A stretch of DNA of 16,855 nucleotides from Cytophagales bacterium (lineage in GTDB: Bacteria; Bacteroidota; Bacteroidia; Cytophagales; UBA9547), in assembly GCA_013298205.1 (NCBI GenBank), contig JAAFJZ010000008.1, positions 1 through 16,855 of the forward strand, written 5' to 3'. The notes under the pieces are model-generated. The model did not search any database, had not been told where the DNA came from, and saw only the letters and a program-made list of their open reading frames with translations. The translations under genes were made by a program, and so were the position numbers. Below are positions 1-7,449 of the stretch, in pieces (position 1 is the stretch's first letter; each line of letters starts with the position of its first letter).

Positions 1-124
1 CATAACAAGTAGGTTTGTTTACAACTGAAAACAAATCGAAACTCGCAAGGTAGCTTTCAGGCACATGAAGCTTTATGAGTTCTTGAAGTAAAAACTCGTT
101 GGAAGGTTTAATTTTCTTTGGCAT
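1..124 (-). CDS. ISAon1-like transposase N-terminal ORF (partial, cut by window edge)
   Basis: The open frame begins at the ATG at 124 and runs off the left edge, so only the first 41 codons are visible. It starts MPKKIKPSNEF and continues with a segment reading LHVPESYLASFDLFSVV. The pattern of a short basic start followed by L-x-L-x-V/LPE and an F-D/E motif resembles the small N-terminal ORF of ISAon1-family elements common in Bacteroidota, usually followed by a separate DDE ORF. That second ORF would lie outside the window. If this is right, one end of the insertion sequence lies between 125 and 191, directly behind the stop codon of the desaturase gene. No terminal inverted repeat or target duplication can be identified from one end alone. 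The family call rests on a short fragment; a host-encoded small protein is the alternative. Confidence 0.45.
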   Translation of the reverse strand, partial: MPKKIKPSNEFLLQELIKLHVPESYLASFDLFSVVNKPTCY

Positions 125-191
125 AGCAATTGCAAATATAATACTAGCACCTCAAAAAAAGAATTAGCCAAAAATTATTTAATTTGAACAA

Positions 192-1244
192 TTAAGCCAC
201 TACACTATTTCTAATTTTTTGTTTTTCTAAATAAGGATAGTAATATTTTTCTAAAAATTGTTGTTTTGAATCTCTATAAGAGCTTACACCACCTATTTTG
301 TACAACATATAAATATAGCACCAAGCCAAGTCGAGTTGATGAGCCAAGAAGCCTGAACGTGCACTACCTGGAAATAAATGGTGATTGTTATGCCATTCTC
401 CTGCCATAAGTCCAGGTCGAGTTTGGTTGATAGATAAATTATCTGTACTAAAATCTATTCCATCTTGATGTTTCAGCTCTCCTTTTCCATGACCTTGGTA
501 ATTGAATGTTCTGACTCCCACTACCCAAATCATGGCTCCCGCAAAAAGAGCACAAGCCAAAGCGTGCCCACCAATAAAGAAGAAAGCTGTGTACCAAAAA
601 CTCCAATTTAGAATCCAAAGTCCAAAAGTGCGATAGGGATTAGCAATTGAACCCCATTTTTGATATTGTTCGTATGTGTTGGGCGTAATACCCGTATGCT
701 TGATAATACCAGCCATGGCGTTATAATCAGTTTCTGATAAGTCAGGGTTTACAACTTGATGGTTAGTATCTGCAAGAAAACAATATAAAAAACCTGCTCT
801 TGCGTTATAAGGATCTCCAGGTAAGTCTGATTTGGCATGGTGAACAAGATGAGAAACAATATATGATTCTTCTGGGATAACTTTTACAACTAAATTTTGA
901 GTTAAGAAACGCCAAAATTTATTTTTAAATACAAAAGCTCTGTGTGTGCCATAGCGATGGTACCAAATTGTACCATGTGTACTCATGATAATTACGCTAT
1001 ATATAGCTGCCGATAGAACAACCCACCAACTAAAATATTTGAAGGCTGAGAGGAAGAAAAACGGAAGCAGGCAAATAACCCAGAACCAGCCTATGAATGG
1101 AATCCAATTTTTTATACTTTTGAAAATATTGATTCTATCAAATAGTTCATCCACGATTTGTTTATTGCTAGGTTTCACTAATTCACCGTTTGAATCTACC
1201 CAGCCGTAAGAAGGCTTTTTTAGTATGTAGTCTAATAATGCCAT
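192..1244 (-). CDS. Membrane fatty-acid (acyl-CoA/acyl-lipid) desaturase
   Basis: A 350-aa integral-membrane di-iron desaturase that would introduce a cis double bond (probably delta-9) into acyl chains, adjusting membrane fluidity. All three histidine boxes of the family are present: HRYGTH (HxxxxH) at residues 96-101, HLVHH (HxxHH) at 132-136 and HNNHH (HxxHH) at 285-289. A further conserved element, NYQGHG, is at about 248-253. Hydrophobic segments lie at about 48-70, 72-90 and 205-245, giving the usual arrangement of two membrane hairpins with the histidines on the cytoplasmic side. The length is typical for bacterial members. The ATG at 1244 is the first in frame and the N-terminus looks complete. 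It is on the same strand as asnS upstream, but 124 bases and a strong stem-loop separate them, so it probably has its own promoter. Substrate form and regiospecificity cannot be read from the sequence. Confidence 0.9.
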   Translation of the reverse strand: MALLDYILKKPSYGWVDSNGELVKPSNKQIVDELFDRINIFKSIKNWIPFIGWFWVICLLPFFFLSAFKYFSWWVVLSAAIYSVIIMSTHGTIWYHRYGTHRAFVFKNKFWRFLTQNLVVKVIPEESYIVSHLVHHAKSDLPGDPYNARAGFLYCFLADTNHQVVNPDLSETDYNAMAGIIKHTGITPNTYEQYQKWGSIANPYRTFGLWILNWSFWYTAFFFIGGHALACALFAGAMIWVVGVRTFNYQGHGKGELKHQDGIDFSTDNLSINQTRPGLMAGEWHNNHHLFPGSARSGFLAHQLDLAWCYIYMLYKIGGVSSYRDSKQQFLEKYYYPYLEKQKIRNSVVA

Positions 1245-1270
1245 TTTGATATTTTATATTTAATTTGTAA

Positions 1271-1316
1271 ATGTAAGTAATAATTATCCAATCTTGATAT
1301 GAATAATTATTTACAT
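1271..1316 (-). terminator. Stem-loop downstream of asnS, possible terminator
   Basis: The arms 1271-1276 (ATGTAA) plus 1280-1287 (ATAATTAT) pair exactly with 1303-1310 plus 1311-1316, giving 14 base pairs with a 3-nt bulge (1277-1279) and a 15-nt loop. The structure lies about 50 nt beyond the asnS stop and upstream of the desaturase ATG, both transcribed leftwards. It is AT-rich and lacks a clean U-run, so it may be a terminator, an mRNA-end stabiliser, or part of the desaturase 5' leader. Confidence 0.4.
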
Positions 1317-1368
1317 ACCTATAACTTATTGTTTATAAATTTGTTATAAAAAATAATTATCTTTAATA

Positions 1369-2811
1369 TTAAAAGTCAGCGTTTTGAGGTGTGCGTGGAA
1401 AAGGAATCACATCTCTTATGTTTGACATTCCAGTTATAAAAAGCATCAATCTTTCAAAACCCAAACCAAAACCACTGTGCGGGCAAGCCCCAAATTTGCG
1501 GGTGTCAAGATACCACCATAAAGCGTGTTCTTCAATTCCTACTTCTTTGATTCTATGGCTAAGTTTTTCTAAATTTTCCTCTCTTTGTGAACCGCCTATT
1601 ATTTCACCAATACCTGGAAAAAGAACATCCATAGCGGCTACAGTAGTATTATCCGGGTTTTGTTTCATGTAAAAAGCCTTGATTTCTTTAGGGTAATTGT
1701 ATAGAATAACTGGTTTTTTAAAGTGTTTTTCTACCAAAAATCTTTCGTGCTCTGATTGCAAATCTGAACCCCATTTTTCAATCGGATATTTGAACTGACC
1801 TTTTTTATTGGGTTTAGAATCCTTGAGTATTTCAATGGCTTCGGTGTAAGTTAATTTTACGAAATCATTGCTACGCACAAACTCTAATTTTTCAAGAAGT
1901 CCCATTTCTGCACGTTCTTCTTGTTTTTTATTTTTTTCTTCTTCTTCAAATCTTTTTGCAAGAAAATCAAGGTCTGCTTTACAATTTTCTAAAATATAAG
2001 AAATCAAGTATTTCAAAAACTCTTCCGCCAAAGCCATATTTTCAGGCAATTCATAAAAAGCCATTTCTGGCTCTATCATCCAAAACTCAGCTAAATGTCG
2101 TGCTGTATTGGAGTTTTCGGCTCTAAAAGTAGGGCCAAATGTGTAAATTTCCCCTAAAGCCATAGCAAAAAGTTCTCCTTCCAATTGTCCAGAAACTGTA
2201 AGATTGGCTTGTCGACCGAAAAAGTCGTTTTTAAAATCTATTTTCCCAGCTTCATCTTTTGGTATTTTATTCAAATCTAAAGTGGTAACTTGAAACATTT
2301 CTCCTGCACCTTCAGCATCGGATGCTGTAATAATAGGAGTATGAATATAAGAAAATCCTTTTTGGTGAAAAAAAGTGTGAACAGCGTAAGAAAGTTGGTG
2401 TCTAATTCTAAAAACAGCACTAAAAGTACTGGAACGTGGGCGCAAGTGCGCAATTTCTCTTAAAAACTCTAACGAATGCTTTTTGGGTTGTAACGGATAC
2501 GTTTCTGGGTCAGCCTTTCCCAAAATTTCAATGCTTTCCGCCTCCAATTCCACACTTTGACCAGCTCCTTGTGAAGCTTTCAAAGTTCCCTTTACTGCGA
2601 TACAAGCTCCCGTTGTTACATCTTTGAGAGACTCATCGCTAAAAAGAGAGCTTTCAGCTACAACTTGTATATTTTCGATTGTAGAGCCATCATTTAGAGC
2701 AATAAAATTAACGTTTTTATTGCCTCTTTTGGTTCTTACCCAAGCTTTTACAAGAATTTGTTGGTTTAAAGTAGGATTATGAAGAATGGCAGCTATTTTG
2801 GTTCTGGTCAT
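1369..2811 (-). CDS. asnS: Asparaginyl-tRNA synthetase
   Basis: A 480-aa cytoplasmic class IIb aminoacyl-tRNA synthetase that charges tRNA-Asn with asparagine using ATP. An N-terminal OB-fold anticodon-binding domain covers about residues 1-100 (VKAWVRTKRG at 21-30). The catalytic domain follows. Class II motif 2 is at 229-252, with FRAENSNTARHLAEF and the following IEPEM. Motif 3 is at 447-473, with GFGLGFERLM and, after it, RDVIPFPR. The AENSNT and FPRTPQNADF ends favour AsnRS over AspRS and LysRS. The insert at about 285-310 is rich in E and K and looks like a charged surface helix. The length is only slightly above the E. coli enzyme. The ATG at 2811 directly precedes the OB fold. It is divergent from ppa across a 298-nt gap that holds no other gene. 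Confidence 0.97.
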   Translation of the reverse strand: MTRTKIAAILHNPTLNQQILVKAWVRTKRGNKNVNFIALNDGSTIENIQVVAESSLFSDESLKDVTTGACIAVKGTLKASQGAGQSVELEAESIEILGKADPETYPLQPKKHSLEFLREIAHLRPRSSTFSAVFRIRHQLSYAVHTFFHQKGFSYIHTPIITASDAEGAGEMFQVTTLDLNKIPKDEAGKIDFKNDFFGRQANLTVSGQLEGELFAMALGEIYTFGPTFRAENSNTARHLAEFWMIEPEMAFYELPENMALAEEFLKYLISYILENCKADLDFLAKRFEEEEKNKKQEERAEMGLLEKLEFVRSNDFVKLTYTEAIEILKDSKPNKKGQFKYPIEKWGSDLQSEHERFLVEKHFKKPVILYNYPKEIKAFYMKQNPDNTTVAAMDVLFPGIGEIIGGSQREENLEKLSHRIKEVGIEEHALWWYLDTRKFGACPHSGFGLGFERLMLFITGMSNIRDVIPFPRTPQNADF

Positions 2812-2927
2812 ATTAAAATGGGTTATTAATATTTTTTTTATTGGTTAAGTATAATTTTTTTAAAATTAAATGAAACATTGGTTTTATTTAACGTATTAAA
2901 CTAACAATTGCAATATGGTTTTAAACA

Positions 2928-2935
2928 CAAATGTA
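2928..2935 (-). promoter_or_regulatory. Candidate Bacteroidota -7 box for asnS
   Basis: On the minus strand this site reads TACATTTG, an exact fit to the TAnnTTTG -7 consensus of Bacteroidota sigma-ABfr promoters. The expected TTTG about 19 nt upstream is only TTTT here. It lies 117 nt before the asnS ATG, implying a leader of about 110 nt. The rest of the 2812-3109 intergenic region is AT-rich with no other gene or strong hairpin that I can see, and I find no convincing matched box for ppa. A single 8-mer match in such AT-rich DNA is weak evidence. Confidence 0.3.
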
Positions 2936-3109
2936 TTAAATTCTGCCATAGTAAAAAAAATCATAAACCAGCTTGTTTTTAAGATTCAGAATCTCAAAAT
3001 AGAAAACTATTAATTCCAACAAAATTGTATTTAGTTTAATTGAATTTTTTGTAATTAAATCATTAAAAATCTAATAAAACTTTAACTAATTTGCACAACA
3101 AAAAAAATT

Positions 3110-3808
3110 ATGAATAAAGAATTTAAAGACCCCATTTGGCATTTATTAGGTTTAAGATATAAATCTCATCCTTGGCATGGAATTTCTATTGGATTAGAAG
3201 CGCCAAATATTGTTACTGCTTTTATCGAAATGACACCTTTTGATACTTGCAAATACGAAATTGATAAAGAGTCTGGATACATAATGATTGATAGACCTCA
3301 AAAATATTCAAATGTTTTTCCTGCATTGTATGGTTTTGTCCCTAAAACATTCTGTGACCATAAAGTTGCAGATTATTGTATGGAAAAAACTGGTAAAACT
3401 GGAATAGTTGGAGATGGAGACCCTTTAGATATTTGTGTACTTACTGAAAGAAATATTACTCATGGTGATGTTATAATGAAAGCAATTCCAATTGGTGGGT
3501 TCAGAATGATAGATGATAATGAAGCTGATGATAAAATTATTTCTATTTTAAAAGGTGATGAAGTATATCAAAACTGGAAAGATATTTCAGATTGCCCACC
3601 GTCTATGATTGAACGATTAAAACATTATTTTTTAACCTATAAAGATTTGCCAGGTGCTGCAAAAAAGAAAATAGAAATTACTCACACTTATGGCAGAGAG
3701 GAAGCTTTGGAAGTAATTAAAAGAAGTTCATTTGATTACCAAGAAAAATTTGGAGATCTTGAAGATGTACTTACTTCAACTTTGAGATTAGCTCAACAAA
3801 TAGATTAA
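3110..3808 (+). CDS. ppa: Inorganic pyrophosphatase, family I
   Basis: A 232-aa cytoplasmic family I pyrophosphatase that hydrolyses PPi to two phosphates, pulling biosynthetic reactions forward. The signature DGDPLD at 102-107 supplies the metal-binding aspartates (equivalent to E. coli D65, D67, D70). KYEIDKESG at 48-56 carries the active-site lysine and glutamate, RPQKYSNVFPALYGF at 62-76 the arginine and tyrosine, DD at 135-136 the further metal ligand, and YKDLP at 177-181 the phosphate-binding Tyr-Lys. It is longer than the 176-aa E. coli enzyme. The extra N-terminus, which includes HPWH at 20-23, matches my memory of a variant common in Bacteroidota. The start is the only ATG before the conserved region. 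The gene stands alone, followed by strong stem-loops. Confidence 0.95.
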   Translation: MNKEFKDPIWHLLGLRYKSHPWHGISIGLEAPNIVTAFIEMTPFDTCKYEIDKESGYIMIDRPQKYSNVFPALYGFVPKTFCDHKVADYCMEKTGKTGIVGDGDPLDICVLTERNITHGDVIMKAIPIGGFRMIDDNEADDKIISILKGDEVYQNWKDISDCPPSMIERLKHYFLTYKDLPGAAKKKIEITHTYGREEALEVIKRSSFDYQEKFGDLEDVLTSTLRLAQQID

Positions 3809-3848
3809 AATTAGTATAACATTTTGGTTTAAACCTTTTTAAAAATTT

Positions 3849-3897
3849 ATAATTTACATATAAATAATTGATGATCAATTATTTATATGTAAATTAT
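3849..3897 (+). terminator. Near-perfect 49-nt palindrome behind ppa
   Basis: Positions 3849-3872 are the exact reverse complement of 3874-3897: 24 paired bases around the single unpaired base 3873. It starts 41 nt after the ppa stop. As RNA it would form one long AT-rich hairpin on either strand, so it may act as a bidirectional terminator or mRNA 3'-end protector. The 1-nt loop means the RNA would open a few central pairs; as DNA it could extrude a cruciform. The pairing is read directly; the function is inferred. Confidence 0.6.
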
Positions 3898-3910
3898 GTC
3901 ATTATTCACG

Positions 3911-3947
3911 CTAGGATAGTAATTGAACATGAGTCAATTACTGTTAG
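3911..3947. repeat. Third stem-loop between the two long palindromes
   Basis: The arm AGTAATTGA at 3918-3926 pairs exactly with TCAATTACT at 3934-3942, with a 7-nt loop. CTA at 3911-3913 can pair with TAG at 3945-3947 across a small internal loop. It is weaker than its two neighbours and shares no sequence with them. It may be part of a structured 3' region of the ppa transcript or a leftover of a mobile element. Confidence 0.45.
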
Positions 3948-3986
3948 AAATAAAAAATTGCAAATTTTTATATAGTACTGAAAATT

Positions 3987-4029
3987 AGATGCTTATTATT
4001 TAAAATTATATTTTAAATAATAAGCATCT
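3987..4029. terminator. Perfect 20-bp inverted repeat with 3-nt loop
   Basis: Positions 3987-4006 are the exact reverse complement of 4010-4029, with loop TAT at 4007-4009. The outer end is AGATGC, the rest AT only. It marks the left limit of the decayed stretch that precedes the glycosyltransferase remnant. It could be a bidirectional transcription terminator or a palindromic repeat unit. I see no second copy in this window. Confidence 0.55.
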
Positions 4030-4042
4030 TCCTTAAAAGTGA

Positions 4043-4219
4043 ATCTTACTAACTACAGCCTGTTTGAATAATCTTTTGAAATACGAGAAACAACACACCA
4101 ATAGGGTGCGAATGGAAGAAATACAAACTGAGAATCTAACTTACCATCCATACCTACATTTTTTGAGCAATTACAAGTGGAATCACCAAGAAGTGAATGA
4201 AAGTACAGCAATCGAATAG
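4043..4219 (+). other. Decayed stretch with an unidentified short open frame
   Basis: Between the last palindrome and the glycosyltransferase remnant, one plus-strand frame stays open from 4043 to the stop at 4217-4219. Its only ATG (4112) would give 35 residues starting MEEIQTENLTYHPYL and containing NYKWNHQEV. The content is polar with aromatic residues and does not look like a chance frame as clearly as its neighbours do, but I recognise no family. The opposite strand is also open through part of the same stretch. It ends inside the first codons of the glycosyltransferase homology, so whatever it was is fused to that remnant. It could be a transposase or other gene fragment, or nothing. 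Confidence 0.25.
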
Positions 4220-4533
4220 CAAATTTTATTGTTCGTGTCGTTTTGGGGATAAAATACAACGATACTACCAATGCATTTAAACTTTATAAACGAGAAACTA
4301 TTTTAGGAATTAAGCCATTTTTGTCGCCTCATTTTAATTTAACATTAGAACTTCCTGCAAAAGCGATTGTAAGAGGTTATTCTTATACGGTTGTACCTAA
4401 CTCATGGCGAAACCGAAAAGCAGGAGAATCAAAACTAAAAATTAAAGAAATGGGAAGTCGTTATTTCTTTATTTTGATGTATTGTTGGCTAGAAAAATAT
4501 TTTTCAAGAGGTGATTTTAAAAAAAGATTATAA
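4201..4533 (+). pseudogene. 3' remnant of a dolichyl-phosphate-mannose-synthase-like GT2 gene
   Basis: From 4201 the frame reads KYSNRIANFIVRVVLG, then IKYNDTTNAFKLYKRE, FLSPHFNLTLELPAKA, SWRNRKAGESKLKIKEMG and ends WLEKYFSRGDFKKRL at 4533. These are the conserved C-terminal third of bacterial GT2 enzymes that make polyprenyl-phosphate sugars (the NDTTNAFK, FNLTLELP and WRNR-G-SK blocks). The nucleotide-binding N-terminus, the DXD-bearing core and any start codon are absent: a TGA stops the frame at 4198-4200, and the bases upstream do not match the family in any frame I translated. A TTG at 4243 could start translation, but the product would lack the catalytic domain. I conclude that about two thirds of the gene was deleted. 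It points the same way as the membrane protein gene 160 nt downstream and may once have formed a pair with it. It is not a copy of the intact GT2 at 11506-12450. Confidence 0.75.
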
Positions 4534-4693
4534 TACTATTTTTTATTTTAAGAAATTGATTATAATTTTTTTACATTAAATTTATTACTTATTTTGTAGT
4601 AATTAATTTTTAAATAAATTTCAAAGAATATAAATCGTTTTTAATTAATGATAAATTAAATTCTCATTTATAAATCAATTAAACTTAATACAA

Positions 4694-6406
4694 ATGAAAA
4701 TAAAAAAAAATACAGTAGAAAAAAATACTCCAAAAGAAATAGTCCAAGTTAAAGAATCTAATATTTGGATTTTATCTTGTGTTTTTTTATTTTTAATTAC
4801 TGTCGGATACATATATATTGTTACTAAATATACAGAAAATATTCCTTTTGGTGATGATTATGATTTGTTAAATGGTTTCAATAAAATTATAGAAACAGAC
4901 AACTTTTTAGAAAAATTTATTTTATTTTACAGTCAGCATAGTGAACATAGAATAGTATTTACAAAATTTATTTTTTTGCTTTCGTTTTTAATAACAGGAA
5001 CTATAAATTTTAAGTTTATTGCTATTGTGGGCAATATTGGAGTCTTGTTGATAACGATTTTGTTAAGTTATTCAATATTCGACTACAAGAACAAACAAAC
5101 ATATTTGTATTTACTTCCTGTATTTTTATTCTTACTCCAAATTTGTTCTTGGGAGTTTTTGATTTGGCCAATGTCTAGCGTTCAAAATACCTATGTTCTG
5201 TTTTTTGCTTTTGTTGCTTTATTTTTACTATCAAAAGACAAAATTTATTTGGCTTTGTTTTTTGCTTTTTTATCTACTTTTACTAGTGGAAATGGATTTC
5301 TAACATTTATTGCTGGATTTGGTATTTTATTTTTGTTAAAAAGTAATTATAAATCGTATTTAATTTGGGCTATATTTTTTATGATTACAATGTCTTTATA
5401 TTTCTATAGTTATAAAGAAAGTCCACACCATCCTTCAATTATAAAAGCGTTAACAGAAAATCCCAAACAACTTATTTCTTATTTCTTCACATTTTGTGGA
5501 AGTATATATCAAGTAATTTTTCAAAAATCAATTGCACTTAAGGCAGGAATAGCTTCAATGGCAATTTTGGTTTTTTTAATTATTTTTTTAAAATTAAAAA
5601 ATATTAAAATTGAAATTTTAGGATATTTATTTTTTTTGTTATTAACATCAGCTGTAATTTCATTATCAAGATCAGGATTTGGAGTTGAACAAGCGTTAGG
5701 CAATAGGTATGTATTTTATTCAATTATTTATTTAACACTTACATATATAATTTTGATGTCATATTATAAAAATTCTAAATTTTCTAAAACCGTTAATTTA
5801 TTTTTCATTTTTATATCTATTATTTATAGTTATAAATCATATTCTTTAAATATTTTTCCATTAAACAATATGAGTTATGTACAAAAAGCAGGAGTAATTA
5901 GCTATAATGAAAATTTTAATGATTTCTTTTTTCCTGAACTCTACAACGGTGCAGTTGAATCGAGACCAATACTTAAAAAAGCAGAAAAACTTAACTCCTA
6001 TAATTTCCCTCCGATTTCCCTAAATGATATAAAATCTAGCATAGTAAATATTTCCGTCCCTATTGAACAGGATAATAACATAAATCAAGGTTTTGAAATA
6101 ATTGAATTCAAAAATTACCATATTGTAAAATTTGGATGGGCTTTTATAATTGGTAAAAATTCTAATCAAAGTACAATTTATACAGTATTAACCTCTGATG
6201 ATAATAAAAAATATGTTTTTGAAACCAAATCAAACTATTCTATGGAAGTAGCAAATCATTTTCAAACAATATTGTATCAAAAGTGTGGATTTACCTTTAT
6301 TTTAAATAAAAAAGATATTCCAAAAGGAAATTATAAAGTAGGTATTTTAATAGAAAATGATAACAAAAAAAGTTATGTTTTATCTGATAAAGTAATCAAT
6401 GTATAA
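4694..6406 (+). CDS. Polytopic membrane protein, putative GT-C-like, unknown function
   Basis: A 570-aa protein with one hydrophobic segment at about 24-44 and then a run of about nine or ten more up to residue 395, followed by a roughly 170-residue polar, beta-rich C-terminal region. The first loop after the first helix carries PFGDDYD at 51-57 and QHSEHRIV at 81-88. An acidic pair in the first extracytoplasmic loop is the hallmark of GT-C enzymes, which transfer sugars from polyprenyl-phosphate donors. The conserved HSEHR block is known to me only from uncharacterised bacterial membrane proteins found in surface-polysaccharide loci. The upstream GT2 remnant is of the type that makes such donors, which supports a GT-C reading but does not prove it. 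It is on the strand opposite the large operon and converges with it at about 6406-6526. The ATG at 4694 is followed by a lysine-rich cytoplasmic start. I see no promoter that I trust in 4534-4693. Confidence 0.7.
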   Translation: MKIKKNTVEKNTPKEIVQVKESNIWILSCVFLFLITVGYIYIVTKYTENIPFGDDYDLLNGFNKIIETDNFLEKFILFYSQHSEHRIVFTKFIFLLSFLITGTINFKFIAIVGNIGVLLITILLSYSIFDYKNKQTYLYLLPVFLFLLQICSWEFLIWPMSSVQNTYVLFFAFVALFLLSKDKIYLALFFAFLSTFTSGNGFLTFIAGFGILFLLKSNYKSYLIWAIFFMITMSLYFYSYKESPHHPSIIKALTENPKQLISYFFTFCGSIYQVIFQKSIALKAGIASMAILVFLIIFLKLKNIKIEILGYLFFLLLTSAVISLSRSGFGVEQALGNRYVFYSIIYLTLTYIILMSYYKNSKFSKTVNLFFIFISIIYSYKSYSLNIFPLNNMSYVQKAGVISYNENFNDFFFPELYNGAVESRPILKKAEKLNSYNFPPISLNDIKSSIVNISVPIEQDNNINQGFEIIEFKNYHIVKFGWAFIIGKNSNQSTIYTVLTSDDNKKYVFETKSNYSMEVANHFQTILYQKCGFTFILNKKDIPKGNYKVGILIENDNKKSYVLSDKVINV

Positions 6407-6472
6407 TTACTATAAAAATTTAGGAAAGTGAGTAAACTTAGAAAAAAATAATTTTATAAGAAATCCGTTTAA

Positions 6473-6501
6473 CCAATATTATTGTTATATTTATAATTTG
6501 G
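6473..6501. terminator. Weak hairpin in the convergent gap
   Basis: CCAATATTAT at 6473-6482 pairs imperfectly with ATAATTTGG at 6493-6501, with a single-base bulge and a 10-nt loop. It lies between the ends of the plus-strand membrane protein gene and the minus-strand methyltransferase gene, where a bidirectional terminator is expected. The pairing is AT-rich and modest. Confidence 0.25.
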
Positions 6502-6525
6502 ATAATAAATGAAGTAAATTAAAAA

Positions 6526-7449
6526 TTAAGCTTTCTCACCTACAATTCTTAATTCAGAGCCTTCATTTTTATCTTTTCTTATAAAAGAATAAAGATAAGA
6601 TAAAGGAGCAAAACATAACCTAAGTATGCTATCGACTATTAAAAGAAGATTTATTTTCTTTGTGTAATCTATTTTAAGAGTACCTCTTGGTTTTGTTTTA
6701 AAAAATAATTGTTGCATTAATACGTCATATAAACTACCATCCCATGTATCGGATGTTGTAAAACTTACAATTTTAAAACCAGATTTCTCTAGTAGTAATG
6801 ATAGGTTTTTATGATTATAATGATGAATGTGTACATAAGGTTGCTGACACCATCCCCATTTTTCACCACCTAATTTAAACCCCAAACTTTCGCTATTAGG
6901 TACAGCAATAAATATTTTTCCACCAACTTTTAATTTAGAGTTTAATTGTTTAAGCGTAAATATTGGGTCTGCCATATGCTCAAGCACATGCCACAATGAT
7001 ATTAAGTCGAAATCTTTTTCTTTATAGGTATCTATATTAACTCCATAAGTAAGCGAATGAGTTTGTTTTTGAATGATTTTGTCTGCTCCTACATCAAATC
7101 CATAACTTTTAATTTGCTTTTCGGATGCCGATTCTACTAAATAACCATGTCCACATCCAAAGTCTAAAAATTTGTTATTAGGCTTTAAATGATTTCTCAT
7201 TTTGAACAAACGATGCTTTGCTTGGATTTTTTTAAATGGAGCTTGCCATTTAAACATATTGTAATCGTAATGAAATTTATAAAATTCATCTAAAACCGCC
7301 ATCGTAGGTATTGGAGAAGCCCACATAAATCCACAATCGTTGCAAACTTGAAATGCATAATTAGCTCCATCAAATGCCCAATTTTCATTATTACTGGGGT
7401 ATTTTTCTTGATTGTTTGTAGAGTTACAGGCCTGGCAGGTCATCGACAT
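6526..7449 (-). CDS. SAM-dependent methyltransferase with N-terminal cysteine pairs
   Basis: A 307-aa class I (Rossmann) methyltransferase. Two cysteine pairs, C5/C8 and C36/C39, form a probable small zinc ribbon. The SAM-binding glycine loop is FLDFGCGHGYL at 94-104, the acidic motif II is GFDVGAD at 117-123, and HVLEHMADP at 154-162 is the family's post-motif signature. HIHHYNHKN at 207-215 is a typical later block of this type (Methyltransf_23-like). A hydrophobic patch at about 267-290 followed by a basic end may touch the membrane. Such enzymes in surface-glycan loci usually methylate sugars or glycan ends, but the acceptor cannot be told here. It overlaps the preceding methyltransferase gene by 26 nt, so the two are translationally coupled. 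ATGs at 7449 and 7443 are both possible starts, differing by two residues. It is the last gene of the run. Confidence 0.85.
   Translation of the reverse strand: MSMTCQACNSTNNQEKYPSNNENWAFDGANYAFQVCNDCGFMWASPIPTMAVLDEFYKFHYDYNMFKWQAPFKKIQAKHRLFKMRNHLKPNNKFLDFGCGHGYLVESASEKQIKSYGFDVGADKIIQKQTHSLTYGVNIDTYKEKDFDLISLWHVLEHMADPIFTLKQLNSKLKVGGKIFIAVPNSESLGFKLGGEKWGWCQQPYVHIHHYNHKNLSLLLEKSGFKIVSFTTSDTWDGSLYDVLMQQLFFKTKPRGTLKIDYTKKINLLLIVDSILRLCFAPLSYLYSFIRKDKNEGSELRIVGEKA

Noticed and set aside
133..140. TATATTTG on the minus strand as a promoter for the transposase
   Set aside because: It lies only 9 nt from the ATG, so the transcript would be almost leaderless, and there is no TTTG at the expected spacing.
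3087..3093. TAATTTG just before ppa as a -7 box
   Set aside because: It is one base short of TAnnTTTG (the 8-mer is CTAATTTG), and the nearest TTTG upstream is at 3048-3051, too far away.
3809..4242. A CRISPR array or tandem repeat in the hairpin-rich gap
   Set aside because: The three inverted repeats have different sequences and spacing and there is no direct repeat unit.
4053..4271. A 72-codon minus-strand open frame across the decayed stretch
   Set aside because: It runs antisense through the start of the GT2 remnant, has no recognisable domain and no partner genes. It is most likely a by-product of the degraded region, though the part at 4053-4190 could be an unrelated fragment.
4694..6406. 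The 570-aa protein as an O-antigen polymerase (Wzy) or ligase
   Set aside because: The acidic pair right after helix 1, the soluble C-terminal region and the lack of a single large central periplasmic loop fit a GT-C-like plan better. Low sequence conservation of Wzy means it cannot be excluded entirely.
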